A DNA stretch of 64,000 bases from Beroe forskalii. Taxonomy: Eukaryota > Ctenophora > Nuda > Beroida > Beroidae. The translations under genes were made by a program, and so were the position numbers. The notes under the pieces are model-generated. The model did not search any database. It was not told the origin of the DNA and saw only the letters and a list, made by a program, of their open reading frames with translations. The stretch is from the NCBI GenBank assembly GCA_011033025.1, contig WFMF01000172.1, forward strand, positions 248,001 to 312,000, read 5' to 3'. Positions 49,801-61,017 of the stretch are shown here, in pieces; position 1 is the stretch's first letter, and every line of letters begins with the position of its first letter.

Positions 49801-52745
49801 AACGGGGATCCGAATAACGGGGTCCGAATAAAGGGGTCCGAATAACGGGGGTCCGAATAACGGGGGTCCGAGTAACATGGGTTTAAACTACATACATCTG
49901 TCAAGATATCACCACCAAAACCGTTGGACGGTTGGTCTAGTAACCCCCCGCGGGTTTGGATGTGATAACGGAACCTGAAAAGAGACAAAACGGGCTGATC
50001 ACATCCAAACCAGCGGGGGGTTACTAGACCAACCGTCCAACGGTTTTGGTGGTTATAATAATATATAATATATAATAAGATAGATCATGATAATTAGGAG
50101 CAAAGTTATAAAGCCGAGATCTCAAGAACGGGATATGGTAGAGCCATGATCGAGGTCAGGTTTTGTTGATCTAAGATGGGAAAATGTTATAGGCTATAAG
50201 AGAAGTTCTGGTGACGTCATTTTCACGTCACTATGACGTCATCAACTTAGCGAAATTTTATTTCTTTTTTAGGTCATCTTTGTGCGCATTTTTCACCAAG
50301 AAGGAATGGAGATAGCTCACAAATGTTGAAAAATCGTTAGTTGGAAATTTAAAGAGCTTTCAGAAAATCATACGGATCATCGGGCTATCTCGATTTTTCA
50401 CCGGTACGGTGAAACATCGATTTCCAAATTATAGGTCAAAACTGAAACGAGTGAGAAGTACCAAGTATCTTGAGATGAGACCGGTCAAAGTATGTTCTAC
50501 TAAGGTGGAATTGCTTAATATGCTATATGGGAAATTGGTTTGAGTCTATTTTGGTGCTGTGATGACGTCATCAAAATCGCGTAAGACCACTAAAATAACG
50601 TATTTTGCGATAAAACGCAATTTTGCACTACTTTGAACATCTCTAACTCAGAGAGTTTTCATGGGATAATGTTTTACGTCGATATTTTGCTTTTAGACCT
50701 CGAGATTTAGCTATAAAAATAGTTTCAAGGTGATCGGTCGAAAAATGTCGTCATGTGAAGCCTCTAAAAATTGAGCCGCAAAATGGTTGAAATTGCGTTA
50801 ATGACGAAAAATTGTACTGTAGTCCTATTCTGTGATACGATAGTGAACTGATAGTGGTTTCTCCATGTCTCGCAGTGACTAGGGATGGAAATATACGATG
50901 GAATAGTGAAGCACGTGAGTTCACGCGGACGTTTTGTAGAAATTAGGGATTTTGAAGAAATTGATATTTACACGGGAATTTCGACTTGATTACGTTGAAA
51001 TGAGTTTAAATACGACTACTGCACGTGAAATTAGATCTGGTTGCTATATTTCAGCACGTGAGTACACACGGCCGTTTTGTAGAAATTAGGGGATTTGAAG
51101 AAATTGATATTTACACGGGATGTTCGACTTGGTGACATTGAAATGAGTTCAAATACGGCTGATGCACGTGAAATTAGATCTGTTTGCTATATTTGAGCAC
51201 GTGAGTTCACATGGATGATTTGTAGAAATTAAGAAATATATCAATTCTAGTAAATCCAAGTTAGAATAACGTAGTTTTGGACTTCGTCAGGGTGAGTTGC
51301 GTGGGTTAGACTTGCGTGTGGGCTTATAACGTGGGTTCGGACTACGTGAGGGCAAGTTACGTGGGTCCAAACTGCCTTTGGGCAAGTAACATGGGTTCAA
51401 ACATACATCTGTCAAGATATCACCACCAAAACCGTTGGACGGTTGGTCTAGTAACCCCCCGCGGGTTTGGATGTGACAACGGAACCTGAAAAGAGACAAA
51501 ATGGGTTGATCACATCCAAACCAGCGGGGGGTTACTAGACCAACCGTCCAACGGTTTTGGTGGTTTAATTACATTTGTCTAAATAGCTTAGAATATTATA
51601 GATTCGTCCGGGTTATTGCGTGAGGATTTAGCCAGCGGGAGGGGATAAAAAATAGATCGGAAGACACGCTGGCATAATCCCTCTATCAAATACATTCACT
51701 GTCTCTATCACATAGTTTCAGTGTATTGTACTCCTTTCAAACAACACGCACTCTTGCTTGCAACATGTATACCAAATGTTTCGTTCCCACGAGAATCTCT
51801 CTAAACATGTAATTAAGTAATTACGGTCCCACGTGACTCGCACACGTGCCACTGTTACTGTACCAAATCAAGGTCATGTGTTGCGCGCGCGCACGTGCCA
51901 CTGGTTTTGGAGCAATATCCTTCAGCAAACGGTTTCTCATTCTCTCATACACAGTTTTTGCACTTGATTTCTGTTTCGTTTCGCGGTTCTGGCTCTGCTC
52001 TACTAGTTAACACGGCGAGAAGAGGTCAATTTACCTCTTTTGCATGCTCCTGCAGATTATCGTAATGCCCTAATATTCGTCAATATTGTGTTAGTTGTTT
52101 TGATTCTTTGATTGATATTGTTTTTGTTGTTGCATTTGTTATCGTACAATAGTCCTCTTTGAAACATACTCCTGTTTAATTCATAGACTTATTTCTGTTC
52201 ATGAACCATCCTTCTCCTGCCATCCTCAAGTCAATTCTGCAAAGTTTCAAATCAACCAATCAAAGCACTGAATCTCTTGAAAAGCTGAAATGCTTGTTCT
52301 GCCAATTGTATTACCAGTTTTTTTCTATTAGTTGTGTTTTTAGACTCTCATGCAATAACCCGGACTCATCTATACCTAATACATAGACAAGGTGCTCTCA
52401 GAGTCTATTTAAGTGTAACCCCTCGACTTTGTCTCCGGATTGCACAAAGAATGAAAACTCGTGTGCTGCGCGCAATCGTATCATTCTATCAGATAGAACC
52501 TGCTATGCGGGTTCTATCTGAAATAGATCCCTTCGCGCACCGTGTCTATGTATTTTATAATATCTTTTGTGCATGGTCTACAATAGAGTGAGCTAAGTCC
52601 CGGTCAACCAATATGAAAATTGAAATTTAAAGATAGATGCACAGTAGGTACCTACTATCTCAAAGATGATACCTAGGACATAGGTTTAAAAGAATTTGAT
52701 GAATCCAAATGTAATATTTCCGTCCTGGCAAGGACGGCAACCCCC

Positions 52746-52781
<36 letters not shown>

Positions 52782-55700
52782 TGCGTTTGAAAATAGTGAA
52801 GGAAGCATCTGAGAGCTTCGAAACCTATCTTAAACGATTCCTCGTCAAATTTTACGTAGGAGTCGACCCCTCTCGAGTGAATGCGTATACCGAAATCTCG
52901 AGATATCTCGAACGTAACCTTGCCAGGACTATATAGTAATGTATCGATGTCACAGGACGAATATATATATATACTCATATACTTATATACCACAGACAAA
53001 ACCGCAAGCGGTCGTCATAGCAACCCCCTCACAGAGTCACAGGGACGCCGTTTTTTAATTGTAAGAGGTTACTATGATCTAAACATACGTTATTAAGCAT
53101 TCGAAATAGAAATCATTTGTTAAAATCGTTGAAATAGTAATTTCCCTAATTTCTACAAAACATCCACGTGAACTCACGTGCGAAATTTGTCATATGGACC
53201 TGGAATCATGTTTGTCTATTGCATTGTGACTTGTTTCAATCAAATCAAGTCGAAAATTCGGTCTTAAGACTCAAATTTCAAATTTGCCTAATTTCTACAA
53301 AACGTCCACGTGAACTCACGTGCACTTCATTTCATGGGCCATTTCTTGTTATATTCAAGTACCAAGTAAATCAAAATGTTGATTCAGTCACTATCGTATA
53401 GCACAACAGCCCTGCACTTTTGGAATTCGGCCTGAAATTGGACTTAGCCAAATTTTCGACTTTTTCGCGCGGCTCAAATTTACGTTTTTGAGGGGCCACC
53501 ACACCTTTCCCTTAAATCGGGACGACTTGAAACTTTTTACTCTTGATATTTGATTGAGAAAGAACATTGATACATCTGGAAAAGATGGAGCAATGTTCGT
53601 TAGCTGAGATATTGATGCTCTAAGTCACCATATTTTGGCCTAGTAAGGATCCTCGATTTTTGGAGGCCTCCCACGACCTCATTTTTTCGCCAATCACCAT
53701 GAAACTTCTTTTGTGGCTAAAACTCGAGGTCTAGATGCTACATATCATGTCGGGAAATCATGACGCGGTAGAAAACTTTTCAGATACAGTGCTTCAAAGT
53801 GGTCCAAAATTACGTTTTTCGCTAAAAATCGTGATTTCAGCGATTTTTATGACGTCATGACAGCAAAAAAAAAACGATCCGCGAAACTTCCTACATAGCC
53901 TATAACATTCTCCCACCTTAGCTGAAAAAAACCCGCCCTCGATCATGTCTGTATCTTTTATGGTTTTTGAGTTTACCCTGTCGAAAATTGGGTCCTAAAA
54001 TTATCACGTCTATATATAAGTATATGAGTATTATATATATACTAGCGTTTGCCCGCGAAGATTCGCGGAAACAATCAACCTGATACCTTTGGTTCATCTT
54101 GTATCTAGCAGCCAACAGCTACTTGCTTCATGACCAATTTGTTAAGTAATTGGATCACCATTACCGCTTACCGAGGATTACAGATATTCGCGGAAATGCA
54201 CCGCACAACATACTTTGTAATTTGAGATCACCTATATAGTATTGCCTTTCCATAGCATATATTAGCATTAGTAAACGCATGATATTTATTATGCAAATAA
54301 ATAATCAACGGATGGTCCAATTGGGATTTTCCCGAAAAAACGATCAAAAATATCAAATGCACTTCTTAAATAGTCATTTTACACAGACAGACAGATGCAC
54401 GAACACTCTGAAATTATTAATATAGATTCGTCCTGTGACATCGATACATTACTATATAGTCCTGGCAAGGTTACGTTCGAGATATCTCGAGATTTCGGTA
54501 TACGCATTCACTCGAGAGGGGTCGACTCCTACGTAAAATTTGACGAGGAATCGTTTAAGATAGGTTTCGAAGCTCTCAGATGCTTCCTTCACTATTTTCA
54601 AACGCAAGTTTTTTTTTTTTTTTTTATTTTTTTTTTTTTACTGTGAGGGGGTTGCCGTCCTTGCCAGGACGGAAATAGACGTGATAATTTTAGGACCCAA
54701 TTTTCGACAGGGTAAACTCAAAAACCATAAAAGATACAGACATGATCGAGGGCGGGTTTTTTTCAGCTAAGGTGGGAGAATGTTATAGGCTATGTAGGAA
54801 GTTTCGCGGATCGTTTTTTTTTGCTGTCATGACGTCATCAAAATCGCTGAAATCACGATTTTTAGCGAAAAACGTAATTTTGGACCACTTTGAAGCACTG
54901 TATCTGAAAAGTTTTCTACCGCGTCATGATTTCCCGACATATGTAGCATCTAGACCTCGAGTTTTAGCCACAAAAGAAGTTTCATGGTGATTGGCGAAAA
55001 AATGAGGTCGTGGGAGGCCTCCAAAAATCGAGGATCCTTACTAGGCCAAAATATGGTGACTTAGAGCATCAATATCTCAGCTAACGAACATTGCTCCATC
55101 TTTTCCAGATGTATCAATGTTCTTTCTCAATCAAATATCAAGAGTAAAAAGTTTCAAGTCGTCCCGATTTAAGGGAAAGGTGTGGTGGCCCCTCAAAAAC
55201 GTAAATTTGAGCCGCGCGAAAAAGTCGAAAATTTGGCTAAGTCCAATTTCAGGCCGAATTCCAAAAGTGCAGGGCTGTTGTGCTATACGATAGTGACTGA
55301 ATCAACATTTTGATTTACTTGGTACTTGAATATAACAAGAAATGGCCCATGAAAATGAAGTGCACGTGAGTTCACGTGGACGTTTTGTAGAAATTAGGCA
55401 AATTTGAAATTTGAGTCTTAAGACCGAATTTTCGACTTGATTTGATTGAAACAAGTCACAATGCAATAGACAAACATGATTCCAGGTCCATATGACAAAT
55501 TTCGCACGTGAGTTCACGTGGATGTTTTGTAGAAATTAGGGAAATTACTATTTCAACGATTTTAACAAATGATTTCTATTTCGAATGCTTAATAACGTAT
55601 GTTTAGATCATAGTAACCTCTTACAATTAAAAAACGGCGTCCCTGTGACTCTGTGAGGGGGTTGCTATGACGACCGCTTGCGGTTTTGTCTGTGGTACAT

Positions 55701-58700
55701 TATATGCTATCAAAATATTCTCTCAACTCAAGTCAAAGATGTAGTTTCACTTAGTAGATAAGTGGCAATAATGAAAGCAACATTTTATTTAGATTTTCAA
55801 TAGATGTGCAGCTGCACTTGGTGAGGAAGTGAATACACAGAATGCTATTAAGTTCCTTGAAATGGCTTGCAGGGTGAAAAGTGTGGTTCTGGAGGTGTGA
55901 ATGCATTGTGAGAATGTCAATTGAAATATATCCTTTCATCGAGCTTTGATTTTCTTGAACATTCAATGTAGTTTACCTTGCCTTGGTATAAGTTAATATA
56001 ATAAAACTCTTATATTCTTTTTCCAATGGAAATAGTATTGAAAAATAGATAAAGCATTTAGATTCTTAAAGAGTTAAAGCATTTTGAAAATTGTTGCTGG
56101 TCATGTCTTGACTTGTACCTACTGCTTGTGTAGTTGTGTCAGGCCATCAGCTTTCATGCTTAGCAAAATTAGATATGAACTATGATGTCTTTGATAATAA
56201 AGAACATAACTATAAATTGCTAAGGGCTTATTAAGCAAAGAAAGGTATATGCAAATGCCCCACTGCATTTCTAAGTGTTCTATAAATGTTCTAAGAAATG
56301 CAGTACAATTTCTGTAGTGACTATAATAGGGATGAAATAGGTATATAATTAGTTTTTGAGGCAATTGCCAAGCTCAAAATATGCAGTGAGAATAGCTATA
56401 AAGTTATAATGACTTGTGATGAGATTGTATGTTCTTGTTTATTGTTCAATATATTGGTATGAAAAACATGGGTGCTTTCTATTGATTGCTGTGCATGCCA
56501 TATTTTCATGAGTTGACATTCTTGAAGGAGCTCACATTATCAGTTATCAATTCCATCCCATATTTGCTCTGATATTGAATTATTCAATGTTTTTGTTAAA
56601 TGGCATGAAATTTCAATTTTTGTTTTATTCAATTTTTTTTGTTTTATTCACATTGGATTTCCCTGATCAATCTGATTATTGGCACAAATTTTTCAAATTT
56701 TACTCTTTAAAAATCATTAATCTAGATATTATAATCTTTCGTGTAAACAACTTCAATCTCTTGAATTTATCTAGAATTTCATTTGTATTGTGCATCCAGT
56801 CGTGTATATTATGATCTTAAAAACAATCATCACTTTTCAGAGAATCTGCATTTCACAAATTGATGTATCATTTGATAAGTTGGAGCCACTTCTCGAGATT
56901 GGAAGAACATTAGGGAGCTCAGAACTGTTGGGATCCTGTGCAAAGGTTCATTTTATTCCATAAATGGATGTCCTATCATTTTGTTGTATGAAAGCAAAAA
57001 ATCATTTTCGATCATGTTTAAATACCGTACTGCAGTAATTTCATCTTTGTCATTTTGATACCTAGGTTTTGTCTCGCTACTCGTACTTGTGGAAATTCTA
57101 CAAACGTGACTTGTGGCTAAAATCAGACGAAAAATTCATTGCAGAGGTATGTTGTGAACTAGCTATTGACTTATTACCTTATTAATATTGTTCCTGAAAT
57201 TCAATTCTTTGTCAAAGCAAATAATATTTAAATCGCTAGTATTTACTTATGTACCGGTTGTCCAACAAACATGTATTTGTTTGTTCATAGTGACCAGAAT
57301 TTGATAAAAATGGCGAATCATTTATCAATGATCCCAACAGGTACTGAATGGAGACAAATCTCTGTTCGCAGTTCCTGCCCACTCTCTGGCCCTCATATCC
57401 TGGTTAGAACACAGCTGTTCTCTACAAGACAGGAGCTATGAAACAGACAGAAGCTCCGTTACAGACAGGAGCTGTGAAACAGACAGGAAGCAGAATGCCG
57501 GTAGTTACTCCCCTCTGCTGGCCCTCATTCAGTACCGGTACCTTCCCCAAACCTTCCTCGTTAACTTCCTGTCTCCCTGTCTGTACGACCTGACCCAGAC
57601 ACCACTGCCAACCTACCAAGGGGAAGTGAGCGTTAGAGACTTCTCATTCACTGTCAGGACTGACTCTCCCGAGGAACAAGCTACAGAGAAGTGTGACGGG
57701 GTGAGGACATCCTTTTACAATGAGGTATGTGATACGGTGAAGGTTAAGAGAATCCAGTTTGTAGTCGTAGTGTGGTGGACTTAGAGCTCACCTGGTGCCC
57801 ATTTACCGATCTCTATTCTCGATTCCACTCTGATTGTTATTCAGGGAAATAAATATACGTGATTCATTAAGCTATTTTGGTCATTATATAAGGAATGTTT
57901 ATATCGATGTATATTATGTTACTGGGACATGTGTCTGATAACTCTGGCAGCAAGGTGTTAGGTTGTAATATAATAGGTCATTCGGTATCTACTATGAAAT
58001 AAGTCATATCAGATTTAAAACACAGGCATATAACTGAATTGTACCTAATTATTTACCAAGTATATAGTAATCATTGGCCACTCCTTCGCCATAATCCATA
58101 TACCATGACATACACCTCCTGTTATGTTATTTTTGCTTTGCTATAAGCAAAGGCAGAATTATTTCAATATCATGTATGTATTTTAACCATTCTTTATTAA
58201 CTCATCGCCATGACGTCCCAACAATCTCGTCATTATTCTGCATTATCCGTTACTAGGTTTTGATCAGTTTAATACGATTCGAAAGTCCTTTAATCTTATC
58301 AATGCCCCGCTGCATTTAGCTCATCATGCTCAGTGTGTGCTTGAGACCTGAAATATTTCAGGATTTGTTGATATGCATTTGCTTACTTTCTGTTGCACAT
58401 TTCAACCAAATTTACCATAATAAATTATGTGTTATCACCGAGTTCTCTAAAATTTCGGGTGATATCGGGTAATGAAATGAATCTTCTCGTGAACTGCAGA
58501 TAGCTCATTATTTTGAACCATGTATGTTCGTGAGTGGGTATAATTAATATTAAAAATTAAAAATAAGAAATTAAAGTTGTGTGACACCGCACCACCCTCC
58601 CCAGAATCGTCTGGAGTTGGAGTACCAAGAGTACCACATCTCCCTGCCCCTGCACCTCTTCCACTTCTCCAACCCCACGGAGGAATGCCGGTGTCTGCCA

Positions 58701-59315
58701 GACACAGCCCAGACAGGAGACTGTGTTTGTAGTTCCACCATCACGGCATGTCACGTGACTGCAGCCGGTGTCATGGTAACGGTTAACCCCAAGCAAGCGG
58801 AGCACCCCATTCACATCGATAGTGGGAGGAGTACGTGCTACTGGTTTGTTCTGCGGAGGGGAGGAAAACAGCTGAGAACGAGGAAGCAGAGTGCGGGGGA
58901 AAGTGAGAAGAACGAGGGGAGATGCGAGGAGAGGAATGATGAGACTGAGGGGGTGTGCGAGGAGAGAAGTACGGAGACAGAAGAGGAAGAATGTGAGGGT
59001 AGAAGTGAGGAGACAGAAGATGAGAGGGAAGGTGAAGAGAAAAGCGGAGTGAAAGAGGAGCTGGAAAAAGATGCGGATGAGAAGACGAGGACCGAGGATG
59101 AAGAGAAAGAGAAGCTGAAGGAAGAAGAAGAGGAGGAGAAAGAAACAATAGAAGAAAAAGAGGAAAAAGAAGAGGAGGAGGAGGGTTGTCTGCCGTGGTC
59201 CCGGCTCTGTGGTGTTACCCTGGGCTATTCCAAGATCCAGATTACATTGCGGGAGGTAGAGGCCGTGTGTGCTGCCAGTGACACGGACTCTTTTGACTTG
59301 CACTTCTTTGTGTGA
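46867..59315 (+). CDS. BTB-BACK domain protein, 8 exons
   Basis: Exons: 46867-46977, 47121-47295, 47515-47596, 55804-55894, 56841-56945, 57066-57146, 57341-57724, 58605-59315 (TGA). All borders are GT/AG and the phases agree, giving 579 residues. Residues about 1-120 form a BTB/POZ domain (FSDIIMTINGEKINLHKIILAQ, split over two phrases, then SFLKALYTG and LLLLSVEYGVQWIEN). Exons 4-6 give a BACK-like helical region (AIKFLEMAC, LLEIGRTLGSSELLGSCAK, YLWKFYKRDLWL). The C-terminal part has Cys pairs (EECRCLPD, GDCVCSS) and a long Glu/Lys-rich insert coded by 58870-59185 before a conserved-looking CLPWSRLCGVTLGYSK. BTB-BACK proteins commonly act as Cullin-3 adaptors; that role is family inference. 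No Kelch repeats. Intron 3 is 8.2 kb of nested mobile elements. More 5' exons cannot be excluded. Confidence 0.85.
47866..48050. repeat. Tandem pair of palindrome-bearing repeats
   Basis: Two direct copies (about 80 bp) of a unit with the palindrome CCGCCCTGGCCAGGGCGG and AACCCCCCGCGG, ending GAGATTTGAGTGTCACAGGG, at about 47869 and 47960. They directly precede a Helitron end. Confidence 0.6.
48052..48505 (+). mobile_element. Non-autonomous Helitron-like element
   Basis: Starts TC (TCTATATTAATAATTTCAGA) after an A, and ends with the hairpin GCGAATCTTCGC, nine bases, then CTAG before a T. A 5' TC, a 3' hairpin followed by CTRR and insertion between A and T without target duplication are the Helitron rules. 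At 454 bp it has no Rep/helicase. A second copy with the same ends lies at 54042-54426 in the other orientation. Confidence 0.7.
48520..49910. repeat. 1.4-kb direct repeat, unit 1
   Basis: Begins ATCATGATAATTGGGAGCAA and shares, in order, GTTATAGGCTATAAGAGAAG, TGACGTCATCAACTTAGCGA, GTGATGACGTCATCAAAATC and GTTCACGCGGACGTTTTGTA-like stretches with 50083-51421. Unit 1 carries the extra GGGGTCCGAATAAC array. Both units are followed by the same 143-bp hairpin MITE. Confidence 0.7.
49640..49875. repeat. 15-18-bp minisatellite (GGGGTCCGAATAAC)
   Basis: About 15 tandem units of GGGGTCCGAATAAC with variants, inside repeat unit 1. The corresponding place in unit 2 (51285-51395) has only a few diverged ACGTGGGTTCGGACT-like units. 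The overlapping minus-strand ORFs are repeat shadows. Confidence 0.7.
49911..50053. mobile_element. 143-bp hairpin MITE, copy 1
   Basis: ACCACCAAAACCGTTGGACG with GTTGGTCTAGTAACCCCCCG is mirrored almost perfectly by CGGGGGGTTACTAGACCAAC with CGTCCAACGGTTTTGGTGGT, ending at 50053. Only about 30-40 central bases are unpaired. An almost identical copy of the same length is at 51422-51564. Confidence 0.75.
50083..51421. repeat. 1.4-kb direct repeat, unit 2
   Basis: Diverged second copy of 48520-49910 (begins ATCATGATAATTAGGAGCAA), same order of motifs and same downstream hairpin. Contains many TGACGTCA (CRE-like) palindromes, as does unit 1. No coding frame is conserved between units. Confidence 0.7.
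51422..51564. mobile_element. 143-bp hairpin MITE, copy 2
   Basis: Near-identical to 49911-50053, with the same arms and centre apart from a few substitutions. It occupies the same position relative to the 1.4-kb repeat unit, so both may have been duplicated with the unit. Confidence 0.75.
51601..52370. mobile_element. 0.77-kb TIR DNA transposon flanked by TATA
   Basis: Ends GATTCGTCCGGGTTATTGC and GCAATAACCCGGACTCATC are inverted copies, each directly flanked by TATA (51597-51600 and 52371-52374). The interior is the reverse complement of 1-846, including the E-box cluster near 51830-51900. Non-autonomous: no transposase ORF. Confidence 0.65.
52379..52560. mobile_element. MITE-like repeat, ATACATAGACAC family, copy 3
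   Basis: Starts ATACATAGACAAGG and ends CCGTGTCTATGTATTTTATA, inverted ends about 180 bp apart. Inner inverted pair TATCAGATAGAACC and GGTTCTATCTGA. It is more diverged than the copies at 852 and 12186. As at 852, it sits next to the 0.77-kb TIR element. Confidence 0.5.
52708..55696. mobile_element. 3-kb composite palindrome with 1-kb arms
   Basis: Arms 52990-54012 and 54676-55696 are near-identical inverted copies of about 1,020 bp, starting from CACAGACAAAACCGCAAG and its inverse. A second inverted pair (52708-52966 and 54421-54672), carrying CCTGGCAAGGACGG and a long A/T homopolymer, is interleaved, so the order is A, B, Helitron, A', B'. The arms contain TGACGTCATGA and CACGTGAACTCACGTG motifs. 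Mirror ORF pairs, such as 53168-53401 and 55302-55517, result from the symmetry. No transposase found. Confidence 0.7.
54042..54426 (-). mobile_element. Second Helitron-like copy, reversed
   Basis: On the minus strand it begins TCTATATTAATAATTTCAGA (54426) and ends GCGAAGATTCGC-type hairpin, then CTAG at 54042-54045, the same termini as 48052-48505. It sits in the centre of the 3-kb palindrome. Confidence 0.65.
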
Positions 59316-60304
59316 GATTCACTCAAGTAAAATGGGAGGGTTATTGGAATATTGGTGAGGAATGATCACAAGAAAATGTGGTTTGATCCGAGGAGGAGCT
59401 CTGGTGACGTAAAGTGATGCGGAATGGTGATGAATAATGATGGTAACGAAGATATGAGGATTTGGGAATTGTGGTGATAGATGAGTTAGACACTCGGAAT
59501 GGCCTTTAGACTTTAAATAAACTTGGGATGCTTGTTTGTTCTAGATCTGGGAGCGATTAGAGTGGTATGATCTACGCAACTGTCTCAGTAAATTGTCTAC
59601 TATTTTTACTAGATCGGTTTTCGTCACGTAAAAATAGCAATCTCGTTCATGATATATTGTAACTTTTTGTATTTAAAATATGAACTGATGAACTTTGATG
59701 AATTGCCAAGAATTTTGTAATTTACAAACTACGACTTTTACATAATATACCGGTTCCTTTGCAGTACATTTTAGTGTCTCAACTCTCCCTTGTCTCAATG
59801 TACCTAATTGGCCATGTAATTCTGCATAATGGAGTAACTCGAGACTACCCATGTGTCATTATCTAAGAAATTGGATAATTAGGCAAAAGTTCATGTGGAT
59901 TTATGTATAAGGCAAGTTATTACATGGTAGTATAGCCTCTTCTACTAGGGAATGTTTCCATTTCCTTGCCATGAATGCCTTTGATACTTTGATAGAATGT
60001 TCAGAACATTTATGAAACGTATAGTTTTAAGGACAAGTAATGTCACTTTTATGTTATCCCTTGCAGCTCTGCTAACGCACGAAAAGAACGGCCTCTTTGA
60101 TTTCTTACGTATAGATTTCTTTTGTGTATCGATGTTGAACTAACTAAGAACCAATATTTACAGTATCGACTTAAGATCTATATCTCAGACAATTATGGAC
60201 TTAACCAAGGATTGTTATCACCAATGAGTTATGGAATCCTCTGTAATCCCTCACCTCTAAACCAGGTAGATATGTCGTAACATGTCAACTCCCACCCTCC
60301 TACC
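59316..60304. other. Gap between BTB-BACK and claudin-like genes
   Basis: AT-rich, about 1 kb; AATAAA at 59514-59519 could be the BTB-BACK polyadenylation signal. The region before 60305 should hold the claudin-like promoter, but no defined element is recognised. Confidence 0.35.
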
Positions 60305-60859
60305 ATGCCGCAAGTAACCAGTCTCTCCTTCACCGCGCTGCTGTGCGCGGCCTCCCTCGCCTTCAGCGCGTGCTCCCTCGCCTTCCCTCGGTGGATCGTC
60401 CACGAGCACATCACCTCGGTCACGCTGCTCGGCATGTCACGGGTCTGCACGGACGGGGAGTGCCACAACGAGACGATCTCCGAGTACTTCTCCTACACCC
60501 TGATCCTTGTGTGCATCTCCATGCTGGTACAACTCACCACCCTCCTCTCCCTAGTCATGGACATTAGAAGTCACGTACTCAACGTGGAGGGCTTGTGTCA
60601 GTGGGACATTGTAGCTAAGTTCGGCGTGTGTAGCTCCCTCGCCTCGCTCTGTATTGCCTCATTCCTCTTTGCGTGGGGTGTCCAGGAGTCCGCTGACCGG
60701 TATGGAGGGAACTTCGAACTGAACTTCGTTATTTTCAAGACTCAGGTGTATAGTAACGGTCTGGGGGCCAGAGTGGGAATGTCACATTATTTCCTGTACG
60801 CCTCAATAGCACTTAATGTTTGTACGCTGTTTCCACTGATGGGATCCGATATCTTGTAG
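60305..60859 (+). CDS. Claudin/PMP22-like four-helix membrane protein
   Basis: 184 residues in one exon. Four hydrophobic segments at about residues 7-27, 63-85, 96-120 and 156-178, short cytoplasmic ends, and a first extracellular loop with RWIVHEHITSVTLLGMSRVC followed by GEC. This resembles the W-x-GL-x-C-C signature of the claudin/PMP22/EMP superfamily, though GLW is not exact. One NET glycosylation sequon follows. Such proteins form cell-cell contacts or modulate membrane partners; the specific role is unknown. The last 116 codons and 3' flank are duplicated in inverted orientation at 40215-41801. A 74-codon ORF in another frame (60343-60567) is a GC shadow. PMP22/claudin membership is likely, subfamily open. 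Confidence 0.8.
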   Translation: MPQVTSLSFTALLCAASLAFSACSLAFPRWIVHEHITSVTLLGMSRVCTDGECHNETISEYFSYTLILVCISMLVQLTTLLSLVMDIRSHVLNVEGLCQWDIVAKFGVCSSLASLCIASFLFAWGVQESADRYGGNFELNFVIFKTQVYSNGLGARVGMSHYFLYASIALNVCTLFPLMGSDIL

Positions 60860-61017
60860 CGATAGTTGATGACGCTTATCATTGTGGATTTTTTAAACTT
60901 TAAAATTATTTATTGGAATTATTGTTCTCTTTTAAGTGTTGATTGATTGTTTTGTATTATTGAAATTTTTATTAAAAGTAAAGTATATCATAGGATATTT
61001 TATATCCTAATATTTAA

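Noticed and set aside
54395..54646. 83-codon ORF duplicated at 52673-52999
   Set aside because: Part of the inverted A/A' repeat ending in a poly-T/poly-A tract; no protein-like features.
58557..59303. 248-codon minus-strand ORF
   Set aside because: Antisense shadow of the Glu/Lys-rich part of the BTB-BACK last exon; the translation is Leu/Phe/Ser low complexity.
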